This document shows, in pieces, positions 1 to 11,201 of a stretch of 31,309 bases of DNA. The stretch is from Irineochytrium annulatum (Eukaryota > Chytridiomycota > Chytridiomycetes > Chytridiales > Chytridiaceae): positions 1 to 31,309 of the forward strand of contig JADGJL010000215.1 of NCBI GenBank assembly GCA_027600665.1, given 5' to 3'. Under the pieces are notes generated by a model. The model saw only the letters and a list, made by a program, of their open reading frames with translations. It was not told the origin of the DNA and made no database searches. The position numbers were made by a program, and so were the translations under genes. Numbering within the stretch: position 1 is the first letter of the stretch; the number at the start of each line of letters is the position of its first letter.

Positions 1-65
1 GCACCAACATCAGCATTCACCCCTTAATAAGGCACAGCAACATTTCTACACACATCTCATTCCAG

Positions 66-2299
66 TGTCCCCGACGCCGTCGCCAACACCTACGCCGACG
101 CCGACACCGACTGCTACCCCGACGCCGTCCATCTCGGGTTCCATCCTGCCGGCGCGGTTCGACTTCAAGGGCGGCGTTTCGAGTGAGGCGTCGAGCGAGA
201 TCGACTGGGCCATGACTCCAGGGCGTTTAGGAGACCTGGCTAGCCTGGCGGAATCGGCGGATGTAACTCCGGATGGCACTTTGGCGCGGTCAGAGGGGCA
301 GTTAAACCAAGGCGGCTTTGATGCAGGGATCGTGGAAGGCTGGAGGAAAAATTTGGTGGGGGTGGGGGATGAGGACGGCGATGGAGGCGTGGCCGAGGCA
401 AGTGCTATCACAAGCGTGGTGGCGTCGCCGACGACGAAGGGCAAGAAACCCATCGTCATGCCCGCGAGGGGCACGTCGTTGACGCTCCTACAGACGCACT
501 TACATGGGCAGGCCAGCCCCGGCGGCTCGGTTTTCGCGCCAGGGCTTGTGTCGACATTGACGCGAGGCGGGTCGCTATCGCCAAGTGGCTCGTTGCAGAG
601 GTCGCCAAGCGGCGGCGCGAGCATCCCCTCGCCGCAAGCCCCGAGCCCGAAGTCGACGGGCTCGCCGAGCTTTGCCACGACGCCAACTGGCACGCTGTCG
701 AGCGTGATTGGGCTTAGTACGGCACCGGCTGTTGTTATTGTGGCGTCGGAGCGTGGGTCGTTTGAGTCGGCCCGCACTTCCACCCACACCGAGGTCCCCA
801 TTACGGCCTCGGAGCCCGTCAGGCCCGCGAGGCCGCTCCCGCCGACCCCTCTAAACATGTTGACCGGCTGCACCACGGACGGCGAGCTCGCATCATCATC
901 CACCTTCGTCTCCGCGCTGTCACACTCCTCAAGCCCAGGCGGCGCGTCGCTTTCATCGTCGAGCCGGAGCTCCGCTCCGTCGGCGGGCCCACACACGCCG
1001 CAACCCGCCACTCAACTGTACCAACACCATCAGTGCGCGATTGGGGGAAACATCATCGCGAACCTCCCGTTCCTGACGGCGCTCACGAACACGATTATGC
1101 CCCCTGCTAGCGCGTCGAGGATCAAGGCCAAGTTTTTCACGGCGCCCTCTAGGGCGTCTTCGAAGCATCCGGTCGACGCGGCGAGTCCTGCACCGTCTCC
1201 CGCGCCGGCAGTGGTCGTACCTGAGGTCGTTGTGGAGCAGGCCGAGAGGCTTGTCGTCGGCGACGGAGGGCACAGCTCATATGCGTCCGCGGGGACCACC
1301 GTAGAAGAGGCCACGGGGGTGGAGCCGGAGTGGCTTTGTGTCGACGCGGATGAAGACGAGCGCTTTGGGACGCGGCCGTTCTCCTTCACGCCATCTGTGA
1401 TTGCGGAAACCGTTGCGGCGGAGGATGCAGCGGAGGAAGTAGTTGTAGACGAGGTGGCCTCTCCTGTCGTTGCGGACGACACGGTTCGGCCGGTGGTAAT
1501 CCCTTCACTTGCGAATCACGCGCAGTCATTGGTGGACGGCGACAGCGAGTCGCAGGAGATAACGAACATTGTTGCGCCAGAGAGGGGTGCAAATTTGTCG
1601 TCGGACGTGCTGGCCGCGAGTGATGGTGTGGACTTCGGGTGCGTTTTTTTTTTTTTTTAAATCATTATTTTTAGCCTCTGTCTAACACCGTCCGGAAGAA
1701 CTCCAAGTTTGCCGGCGATTTCGGTTTTTATTCCGACGACAGCTGTTCTCAATTCCGCAGAAGGGGTTTTGCCAAAGGGTGTAACGTTGGATACCGCGGC
1801 TGGCGAGGGTTCCTCTTTCTCCACGCCTTCACCACCGGTAGACACCGTTATGAGCCCGCTGCCAAACGAAGGTGTCAAGGTTGCCGTTGTCCCATTGCGC
1901 CCAGCGATCGCAATACCGCCGAGGTCGACCTCGCAAGTCGAACTTATTCTCCTGCCAGAAAAGGAACTAGGACAGGTGCTAGCAGCCTCTATTGAGGTGC
2001 TTGCTGCGACGGCGGCGGACGCCGACAAGCCGCCGTTGCCCCCGCCAAAGGACGAGGCCGAGCCCGCACGGCAAGTCGTGGTGCCGGAGGTTGAGGCGGT
2101 GGTAGTGTCGCCCTCCGACTCTTTAGGAAGGGCCTCAACCACGACCGGAGACACCAGGCTCACCGCTGGAAGAGACGGGGCTAGCGGAACGAGCGGTTCA
2201 GTGATATCGCTAGAGGACGATGTTACTTCGGCGCACTCATCTACTAAAGGAGCGAAGGTTCAAAAGCTGATTGGGAAGTTTATGGGTGGATTCCGATGA
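66..2299 (+). CDS. Low-complexity Ser/Pro/Ala-rich protein, 5' end outside window (hypothetical)
   Basis: I do not recognise this protein. The frame is open from a likely splice acceptor (pyrimidine-rich tract ending CCAG at 62-65) to 1638. It continues in the same frame after a proposed 36-nt intron (1639-1674, GTGCGT, a T15 run, TTTTTAG) to the TGA at 2297-2299, giving about 731 residues. It opens with Thr-Pro repeats, then long Ser/Ala/Pro/Val-rich, presumably disordered sequence with acidic patches, and ends in a short basic segment (KVQKLIGKFMGGFR). No membrane segment or catalytic motif is visible. No convincing ATG start lies in the window, so at least one upstream exon is missing; the first in-frame Met is near 211. 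A 321-codon open frame opposite (46-1011) is probably a shadow of GC-rich codons. The gene is plausible rather than proven. Confidence 0.5.
1639..1674 (+). other. Very short candidate intron with T15 homopolymer
   Basis: GT at 1639-1640 and AG at 1673-1674 flank a 15-base T run followed by TAAATCATTATT. Removing these 36 nt replaces a stop codon inside the run and joins two long frames of the same phase (codon GG|C). The donor GTGTGG at 1626 would give a more usual 49-nt intron, but it leads to a stop after three codons. Because 36 is a multiple of three, a homopolymer length error would also change the interpretation. Confidence 0.45.
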
Positions 2300-2615
2300 G
2301 GACATTTTTGGCATAGAGATGTGGATTTATTCTATTGTAGATGTAAAGTACGTCGTTTCTCTTTTCCTGTTACGTTTTTTCATGAGAGTTTTTTCTCCAA
2401 ATGTTATATGATACATTGTTTTCTCCTACGATTTACCTTAAATATAATCCAAGCTATGTGACTCAGGCTCGGTCTTGCTAGGCTTCCTGTGGGGCCTAGG
2501 CTCCCTCGGTGGAGGGCCGTTGGTAATCCCAACCTAACAATGAAGACGCTAATCTCACAGTCAATCCCAGATTCGCGTACGTCCCCACGCTAGAATTCCT
2601 CGACTATCCGCTCAC
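2300..2615. other. Intergenic gap between the two + strand genes
   Basis: AT-rich sequence directly after the upstream gene (2300-2450) looks like 3' UTR. It is followed by GC-richer sequence that should hold the receptor promoter and 5' UTR. I see no further coding segment, RNA gene or repeat. Confidence 0.5.
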
Positions 2616-5600
2616 ATGCCGCGTCCCGCCGTCCTCCTCAGCGCGCTGGTCGCGTCGGCCGCCACCGGCGGCTGGGCCGCCAAGTCCGACACCGTCATCA
2701 ACATGGCCTTCGTGTTCCCCTACGCCGTCAACGACCAGGTCGGCGCGTCGTCCATCAACCCGAACTCGCTGGTCGGGAAGGTCACCACCGTCGACGCGGC
2801 ATCGGAAGTTAGTGGTCGCGAGGGTCAATATTCAGGCCTCTGTTTCTGACGCGTCTTCGAACAGCTCGCGGTCGCCCAGGTCAACGCCAACCCAAACATT
2901 CTGCCGTCGACAACCATCAACATCGTCAGGTTTGTGGCCCAGAGTGCCTCGTTTATCAATGCTGAGCGCGTTGTTGTTGCATAGGGTGAACGACTGGGAC
3001 CCGGCGCGACCAAACGACTACAAAATCATCGACTCTGGAGGTTACGCGTCCGTGGCCTGTATTAATGCCTCGACGAAGTCAAATGGTATGCTTGTTATTG
3101 GTTGCAATCCCACCGCTAATCTCCCAACAGTTTTGTTGGCTGTTGGTGATGTTATGGACTCCACCACCTTGTTTACCGGCGAGATCTTCTCCCACTACAA
3201 GGTGCGAATCTAGCCGTGTAGTATATCCAGCCTAACAATTGACAGGTTCCCTTCTGTGGTGCTGTCCAAACGTCGCCGACGCTTTCAGGTACGTGTTGTT
3301 TATTTGCCAACTGTTTTTGTCATCTAATAAGCGTCCCGGAGACAGACAAGATCAACTACCCCTACTTCTGGCGTATGCAAACCCTCACGGGCATCGGAAA
3401 CCACATGTACCAGCTTTTGAGCTCAATGGGCGTAACGAGGGCCGCGCTGGTCATGGGAACGGACCCTAAGAGTTCATCTGGTACGAGGTCTTGCCTTCAC
3501 GCGTCAACATCCAAGCAAAGCTGACCGGCTTCTCCAGATGCCACTGACATCGAGAACACCTTGAGTGCCCAGAACAGTAACATCACGCTTCTGACCAAGA
3601 TTGAGATTTCGCCCGAGATGGAGGCTGAAAACGACTATTCGTACGCCATGTCGCTCCTGACCGGCAGCTCCGGCGTTGACGCCCACTACATCATCGTCAT
3701 CGCCGACGCGAACATCACGATGGGCATTTACCAGGCCGGACTGTAAGAGCACACTACGAGCATACAAATGTAAGGCTATACTAACATATTCTTCCATGAT
3801 TAGTCAAAATGGCATCGTCGGAAACAATTACGTGTGGATCGGGACGACGCCGCCCTTTACCGACGCGTCCCTTGTCAGCGGCAATGACGTGCAGGGCTTT
3901 ATCCTCGCGAAGCAAGACGTGCAGCCCGCGTCCGCTCCGGCCGTCTCGAACTTCGTGTCGAGCTGGAAGTCTGCCAACGCCAAGAACTCGTCCCGCTATA
4001 TGATGCCGAACAACTGGATCCCGCCGTACTCCGCTCAAGGTTTCGACTGTGTTATGAACATGTTGATTGGACTCGACTTGGTGAGCTGCTTTGACTTGTC
4101 GATTGCGCGGCTCAATGTACTAACCCGTCACCCAAATAGTTTTTAAAAAGCAATGCGAGCTACACGCCGCAATTGCTTGCATCTGGAAACTTGAGCAGCC
4201 TGTTGACGCCAAAAGTATTCAGTAACACGGGCTACGACGGTGTCACCTTCTCCCCCATCGCTTTGAGTACCAGTGGAGACTTGACCCTGTAAGCATAGCA
4301 ATGAACTTCAGTCCTCGCGTCGTTTGCTAACCCCACCAAAAAGGCCCTTCATGTTCGTGAGTCTTAGCCCCCAAAACTTTGCGTCGCTTGCCACCATCGA
4401 CCAATCGTCGGCTTTCGGAGTCACAAACCAGCAGGGGACGAACTTCACCACGTTGGCTAAACCGTACTTCTACGGCGGCAGCTCATCCCCGCCGAAGGAT
4501 AAGTCGCCCCCCATTGTCTACACCGAGTCCGTGAACACCCTGGGATCCTCGAGCGGTATCACGTTGATCATCCTTGAGGCTATCGGCATTATTTTCTCGC
4601 TCGCTTGCCTCGTTATGGTTTTGCTTTACCGGAAAGAGAAGGTGTTCAAGACGGCGTCCCCGCCGTTTTCCACCATCTTTATCATCGGCACCCTCTGCTC
4701 CTACGTATCGAACAGCTTCTTCATCAACCGCGCCACCGCCACCAACTGCCACATCCAGCTCTGGCTGCCTCTGGTCGGGTTCTCCATGGTGTTCGGATCT
4801 ATCATCGTCAAGAATCTTCGAGTCTACTACCTCTTCAACAACACTAAGGGCACGCTCCTGAACTACATGAAGGACCCGCCGCTCCTGGCGGTCGCGTCCG
4901 TCTTCGTCCTAGTCGAGATGATGCTCCTATCCATTTGGTCTGCCACCATGATGCCTGCGCCGAACCAAATTTCCATTTCCGGCAACCAGTTCATCTACGT
5001 CTGCCAGGCTACAGGCGCTAATGAGATCCGCATCGTCGCCACCCTTTACGCCTACAACATCGCTCTCATCATCGGCGCCGGCTACCTGTCCTACCTCACC
5101 CGCGACATCCACGCGTCCTACTCCGAGTCCGTCTTCATGAGCGCCGTCGTCGTCGCGTTCGTCTTCGTCGGCGCCACTATCCTCCCCGTCCTCCAGACGC
5201 TCGAGCCGTCGGCCTGGAACACCATGATCCGCACCATCGCCGTCTGGGTCCTCACGACCTTCACGCTCCTGTCCATGTTCGGTTCCAAAGCCATCGCGAT
5301 GTACTTCTCCGCTAAGAACAGCATGAGGAACCCGACTAACAACAGCGAGTCGACCAACGGGCAGGGCACCAACAGCACTGGCGCGAGCTGGACGCCAGGC
5401 GTTCGCGGAAAGAAGTCCAAGGGCGACCGCACGATGGTCGCCACCAAGGACGAGGAGGAAGAGACCAACGACGACCCGAAGAAGCTGTCCAAGGCCGAAT
5501 ACAAGTTCCACGACCTCGGTGAGGTCATCTACCAGCCCTGGTTTTACTTCATGTGGGGCAAGTGGGCGGACGGCTACATGTCGCTTAACAAGCTGGACGA

Positions 5601-5868
5601 CCGCACGTGGATTGGCATCGAGGAGGAGGAGACTGCCAAGGCCATGGAGATTTCCGTGAATACTATCGTATCGACCAACGGAAACTACGTTATCGTGTCT
5701 AGCCCCGCTGAGACCAGGCCTGACGGGAGGAAGATTAGGGGGTTCGACCTCCGCCTCGAATTTGAAGGCCCTCAAGGCTCGGAGGGCTTCTTGAAGCGAT
5801 TCAAGGACTTCTTCATGGGTGCGCCCGTCTCAGAGAACGGCGGCAATGTCAGGGAGATGGAGAACTAA
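2616..5868 (+). CDS. Class C G-protein-coupled receptor, GABA-B-like
   Basis: Ten exons: 2616-2807, 2865-2929, 2985-3085, 3131-3201, 3246-3288, 3346-3480, 3538-3742, 3804-4080, 4140-4288 and 4344-5868, with GT-AG introns of 44-61 nt, give 920 aa. Residues 1-21 are a signal peptide. Residues ~25-470 are an extracellular type-I periplasmic-binding-like ligand domain (INMAFVFPYAVND, TGEIFSHYK, VPFCGAVQTSPTLSD, YFWRMQT). Seven hydrophobic helices follow at ~484-732. Cys548 at the top of TM3 (NCHIQLWLPLVGFSMVFGS) and Cys633 in the second outer loop (IYVCQAT) match the conserved class C disulphide. As in GABA-B receptors, and unlike mGluR or CaSR receptors, no cysteine-rich linker is seen. The cytoplasmic tail has a charged linker and an unusual ~110-residue globular-looking segment (about 797-905). 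The ligand is unknown; GABA or another amino-acid-like ligand would be a guess. The gene ends 158 bp from the convergent M1 gene. Confidence 0.9.
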
Positions 5869-6026
5869 GAATTACATCGCCAGAAGCTGTGATTTATGTT
5901 TGAGGATTGGTAGTTGAGTTTTCTTGAGGAACATGATCGTAACCGTGAACATTTACTTGTTAACTTTTGCATACAGCTAATACAGTCCTTTTATTTTTTG
6001 CAATATGCTACAAATGCTATCATTCT

Positions 6027-9000
6027 TCACGCACTCCCCGGCAGAAGCCTCCAAACTGCGTCAACAACCTCATTACCCCGAGCCTTACGAAACTCCTCCG
6101 CCGCCCACGCCCGCTCTAAACCTTTCCGCAAAGCCGTGTTAAACCATGGCTCATCATCCACCTTCATCTTCCATGAGTCGTGAAGGTCCCCGCCCGTCCC
6201 TACGCTCTCAACCATATCCGCGGCCTCCATAAACAGTAGCCCCCTACCCTCCATCCTCGCCACAACCGCTTCCACAATCTCGGCCACGGTCCGGCTCGCG
6301 ACCGGCGTTGCTAGCCACTTCTCCGACCTCGCCTTTATCTCCCTCCACGCGACAACATGCCCCGTCTCAGAACCTTCGGCCAAGAACGTCAACGCATGCA
6401 GCCCAATCATCCCTTCACGTATCAGCCCGACCACCATCTCATGATGACTCCGATGCGTCGATGTCGCCATCGCCGCCACGACCTCCTCCTCATACCCTCC
6501 CCACACGCCTACCACCTTCCGGTCGGCCGCCATAAGCCGATCGACCGCACCGAAGGCGTCGAACGCAACCGCGCCTTTGAGCACCGTCCCTAGCAAACCC
6601 CGGAATGCGTCTGGTACCTTCCCGGATGCCTGTATCAAATCCACCAGCTCCGAGCACTCCCGCAGCGTACTCCGTCTCCCTACCGCAACGCCCAGGTCCA
6701 ACACGATGGGCCTGAGGATCCCCGCCTCAAACGGCGACGCGCTCTTAGACCCATTCCTCCCCGGGATTGGGAAGCCCACCTCCGCGATAACGGGCTCCAC
6801 CACATCAGCGACGAACAGCCTGACGGCGTCGAGCCCGTTCGTGAGGGCCATGACGTTCATCAGGTTCGTCGCCCATCGGCTCACGACGCCCCATATAGCT
6901 GGGTGCCGCTCGTCGCGCGCGCGTTGCATAACCTTCAGCGCGATGCTAGGGTCGAGCCGGTTCGACAACAGGAACGCCATGGCGTCGCTCACGAGCCCCG
7001 CCCGGTCCATCATTGAGAGGACCTCGCTATCCGGCCGCATCAACGAGATGAAAGTGCTCCAGTCGTCGTCCGAGTGGAGGTAACGAAAAAAACCAGCCCG
7101 ATCGGGGTTCGGCAGCATAACGGGCCTCGGTATGGTGATGGGCGCCATGGGTATCGTCATAACAGTCTCCGGCTTCATCACGACAAACTTGATCGCGTCG
7201 TTGTTGGTCTCCCCCTCTTCTTTGTGCTTCTTCGCCTCCGTTGATATCCACCTGTATCCTAGTGGTATTACCCACGTCGCGTTCTTCTGCGGCATCACAG
7301 TCTTATCCCGATCATCCCACAGCGTAAACCGCTTTTGAACGAGCTCTCCGTTGCCCTTCTTCTCTATGTAAGGATATCCTTCCGCCTCGACGAAGGTCTT
7401 CATTGCTCGAGACACAAGCCCGCTGGGCTCCTCGTAGTCTATGGCACTGTATAGGTCCTTCGAAATCGTGGCGCCGTTAATGTGCAAGTTCACATACCGC
7501 TTGACTGCACGGCAGAAGCGACCACAAACTTCATCATTTCTATACAAGGACAAAGACGTCGAGGGGTCATCAGCCCTATCCGACCACATCTGAATCATCC
7601 GTATCACGGACGCTCCCTTGCAGTATGCTAAGAGAAAACCATCAGAGCTGATCCCCGAAATTGGATGAACTCACTGATGTCGTCAAATATCATCGAAAAA
7701 CTGGTCGGGTCTACGCTTTCCAAACGAACAGGCCGAGTCCAAGACGATCCGTCCAACTCCAAAGCGGTCTCATGCTCCCTGTCGAAGAAGAACTCGTGAA
7801 TTCCCCAGTCCGGCATTGTCGACTTCAGCGGCAGGTACTGCGCCCAATTCGCAAAGCCCTCATTTAACCATAAATCATTCCACCACCGCATTGTAACGAG
7901 ATCCCCAAACCACTGCGTCAAAGCGATATGCTGAAGTTAAAATGCATTCACAACGTGTAAGCTTATGGACGTACATGATGCGCAATCTCGTGGGCAACCA
8001 ACCCGGCCGTATACAGCCGCTCCTCCATCGTCGACCCCTCTCCCTCCGCCCTCATCAGCGCCCCATCCTCAAACACGCACAACCCCAAGTTCTCCATCGC
8101 CTCCCCACCAAAAACCGGCATGGGCAACAGATCCAGCTTCGGGGCAGGGAATGCCGCGCCAAGCCGCTTCTCATAGTATCCCACCGATGCCACGGCCACG
8201 TCGAGCGCGAAGCTTCCTTCTGCCTCCCTCCCAGGCTGTGAGTACACGCGCACGGGCACGCCGGTGTCCGTCGTCCCATTTGCGGCGAGAGCGAAGTCGC
8301 CGAGCGCCCAGGCGACGAGGTAGGAGCTCATGGGGCGGGTCTTTTGGAAGCGCCAGACTTTTGTGGCGGGCTCGACGTCGATAGATTGCTCCAATGGGTA
8401 GTTTGAGAGCACGACGGGGATCGAGGAGGGGGCGGCCACCGAGACCTGGAAGGCCGCCTTTAATGCCGGCTCGTCAAAGCACGGGAAAGCTCTATTGTTA
8501 TTGTTAGCTCGAGAAGGCTTGAAGTGAAGGCACGACGGTACCTCCTCGCCATGCTCGGCTGGAAATGCGTCGCAAACAAATAGCCCGTCGTATTGTCAGC
8601 AACTCGGACGTAGGAGTTCTTGTAGAATCCGCGGGATTGGGAGTGTAGGACACCCGTGTAATTTATGCTGAGCTGCACGACGCCATCCCCAACCGGTAAA
8701 GCGTCCTTGAACAAGATCGTGAGGGTGTCGGACGTGTGGGAGCGGATAATGGATGTAGGGATGTATGCCGGAATGTGCGGCTTCGTGTTGTTGCCCGCGG
8801 TGCTAGTTGGCTGCAGTGCTGTAGATTCTGCGGGAACAAATATTTTTAATACGAAGCATCAACTTTGAAGATGTACCTCCCCCCCATAGTCGCGTATTGG
8901 CGGCCTGGATTTCAACGCGAATTGTCGACAGGCTGAGATTCAGGTCGTTGTGCGCATGCAGCGTGATGTTGTTGGTGTTCTTGTCTATGACCGACAACAA

Positions 9001-9816
9001 GATGGACACGGACCCATTAAACGTCGTCGCGTTTTGCGGGTGATCCAGGAGCTGGATGTAAAGCGAGTAGAGAGAAGGGACGACCGACTTCGGCAGCCTG
9101 ACGGGATCCAACGGCACTGGCGTCGGCGGGATCATAAGCGGATTTGAAATCGAAAGAGCCAGGACGAGCGAAATAAGAAGGACGACCAGGAACGGCCGGA
9201 TGCACTTCTGGCATGTCGTCGGCGGTGGTCGGGCGACCGTAACGCGAGGACCTATAGGGACGCCGTGTCGATGTGAGGGGGGTGTGGGCCTCGGTGGAGG
9301 GATTCCCAGGGATGTTGACGACGACGAGACGGACGAAGGCGGCAAGGGCGCGTAATTGCCGCGATTGTGGACGGGCGAGGGCGAGTATGAGGCCGGGTAG
9401 GACCTCGAGGAGATAAGCAGCCCGGCCAGCCAGCCCGACCAGGAGCCGTCGAACCGCGTCGGCTGGGGTAAAGTCGGAATGTAGTTGTGCGGGTTCGAGG
9501 ACGACCCCGCGTAGCTCAGGAGCGGATCCGACTCTGAGTGGACGTAGTTCCTCCTCCCGCGATGAAAGGTCGAGGTCTTCTGCGGCTGGAAGGGCAGCGC
9601 TCCGCCAAAGAGGCCATTCGTGCCGCCGTTGGCCGTGATTCCGGGTGCCCCGCCGGCGCCGGGAGCATCGCGGGATGCTGCCAGGCGTGCGTGTGGCGGG
9701 GACGGGGCGGCGTGGCGAGGTGTCCTCGAGGCGGCTGCGGGAGAGGAGCTCCGAACCACGCCTCTATCCCGGATGGCGGCGGGGAGCTCGGAGTCCGACT
9801 CGGAGGAGGTCGACAT
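6027..9816 (-). CDS. Membrane-anchored M1 zinc aminopeptidase (APN/ERAP type)
   Basis: Exons on the - strand: 9816-8877, 8827-8542, 8491-7975, 7912-7675 and 7627-6027 (introns 47-62 nt), giving 1193 aa. A Ser/Pro-rich cytoplasmic tail (1-206) precedes one signal-anchor helix (~207-226, FLVVLLISLVLALSISN), so the protein should be type II with a luminal or extracellular catalytic part. M1 motifs follow in order: AFPCFDEPALKAAF; an aminopeptidase motif EAMENLGL (539-546) where GAMENWGL is usual; zinc ligands HEIAH (576-580) and Glu599 in WNDLWLNEGFA; and the proton-donor Tyr662 in TYCKGASVIRM. The long C-terminal half is an ERAP1-C-like helical domain. The acceptor at 7913 was chosen because it restores the exact HEXXH-X18-E spacing; the nearer acceptor adds six residues. 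The start at 9816 (MSTSSESDSE) is preferred, but the frame stays open to an ATG at 10320. The substrate peptides are not predictable. Confidence 0.9.
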
Positions 9817-11201
9817 GCGCGGGGAGCAGGTAAGGAGGCCGATCGTTGAAGTGGCCAGGCGACGATCGCAAACTTCCAAGAATTGACTTTCGCTAGTCCA
9901 CCATAGGCGTGCGACACCCAAACGTGGGCGGAGGCGGAAGGCAGGGTGCTGCGTCTGCTGGGGACTGATGGGTCGACGTACGCAGCTAGGCTGTCTCTCA
10001 GGGAAGGTGGGATGGCTGGTTGCGGACTGGCCACTGACGGCCGAACGCGATCGGGGATCTGGGTATCCCTCAATAATACGCGGATTGAGGAGGCGGATTT
10101 GCGGTTCTGCTGTGTGGTCATTCACGGGGGGAGTGGACGTGGCGCGGCGGCACGTCGTACATCGTTCCCCCGGCATCGACAACGGCAGCCGTACGCACTC
10201 GCCTCCGGCATGCTCGGGACGCGGCGGAACTGCCTGCGGCGTCAAGGGCTCGCGCTCCGTCGTGCTGCACCTGCAGTGCTTGCGAGGTTTAGATGCATGG
10301 CCGTTAGCGCCTGCTGTCATAGAGTCATGACATAATGGAGTCAGATTGCATGCCGTCGGCGAAGCTGTCAGGCAGGTTCGCTGGCTCCAAGCGGCCTTGC
10401 TTGCGCGTCTATGTGTTCACATGTTCCTGCCCGGGAGGCTCCTACGTTGCGCTGGCCACCGCCTCCTCGTTGGACCGTGGATCTTTGAGACCGCTTCTCG
10501 ACGTCAATTAGGACTACGGAAGGCGTCACGTCGGGACGCGAGACCAGAGTGTTACTCCGCCGCATAGACTATTGACCAGAGACGACTATCTCCTAACCAT
10601 TTTGCAGCTTTCAATTTCCTTATCATTTATCTGGTTCAGTGCTGGCAATCGCCTGGCAATCGCAATGAAGAGCGCTGTTTGCCGCCACCGCGATTTCCGG
10701 CTAAGTGTGCCCTGTTCCTCGGGCTTCCAGGGCGGAATTCTGTTGATGAAAGCTTGCTTTGAACAACGATGTGTGCAGCCCATTCTTAATAGATGCGTGA
10801 CCAGGTGCGCCGTCAGGTGGAATTTACGCGAGAACGACTTTCGGCAGGTGGGGTACTAATTGTTTTTCTTTATTGCACATAAAAGAATGAAGCAATCACG
10901 AGATAACGGATGATTTAACAAGCTTATTTTTGAGGACATGCAAAAACACACCCCGCGTTTAATATTTGGCGTTGGCCGTTGCTTTGTGCTAGCACCGGAT
11001 TCCTAGCTAATTCCGTTCCATTGACACGCTGCTCCCAGGTAGTAAAAAGTAATTGGATCTCAATTGTCCGGTCTTGTAAAAAAAAACACGTGCATAGCAT
11101 GTTATTGAAGTCGCCATTCATTGCATTCTTCAATATTATCACGTGAACTTCGTTCCTCGCTTCGCGCCATCAGAATGCCTCATGTAAGCAGGAGTAAAAG
11201 T
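9817..11201. other. Long gap upstream of the aminopeptidase gene
   Basis: The aminopeptidase frame stays open upstream through 168 more codons to an ATG at 10320. That stretch is Arg/Pro/Ser-rich without recognisable motifs, so it may be 5' UTR and promoter or an N-terminal extension. From about 10330 to 11200 I see only short unconvincing frames. Composition becomes AT-rich after about 10860, consistent with the 3' flank of the next gene. No tRNA, repeat or transposon fragment was recognised. Confidence 0.4.

Noticed and set aside
46..1011. 321-codon open frame on the - strand opposite the first gene
   Set aside because: It has no motifs, and its Gly/Val/Asp-rich composition mirrors the opposite Ser/Pro-rich frame. 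The + frame extends further and continues after a plausible intron.
4927..5775. 282-codon - strand open frame inside the receptor
   Set aside because: It is antisense to the 7TM exon, Arg/Asp/Val-rich, and without any recognisable domain.
9817..11201. Possible tRNA or small RNA gene in the long gap
   Set aside because: A few T-loop-like GGTTCG strings occur, but no matching acceptor stem or cloverleaf could be built.
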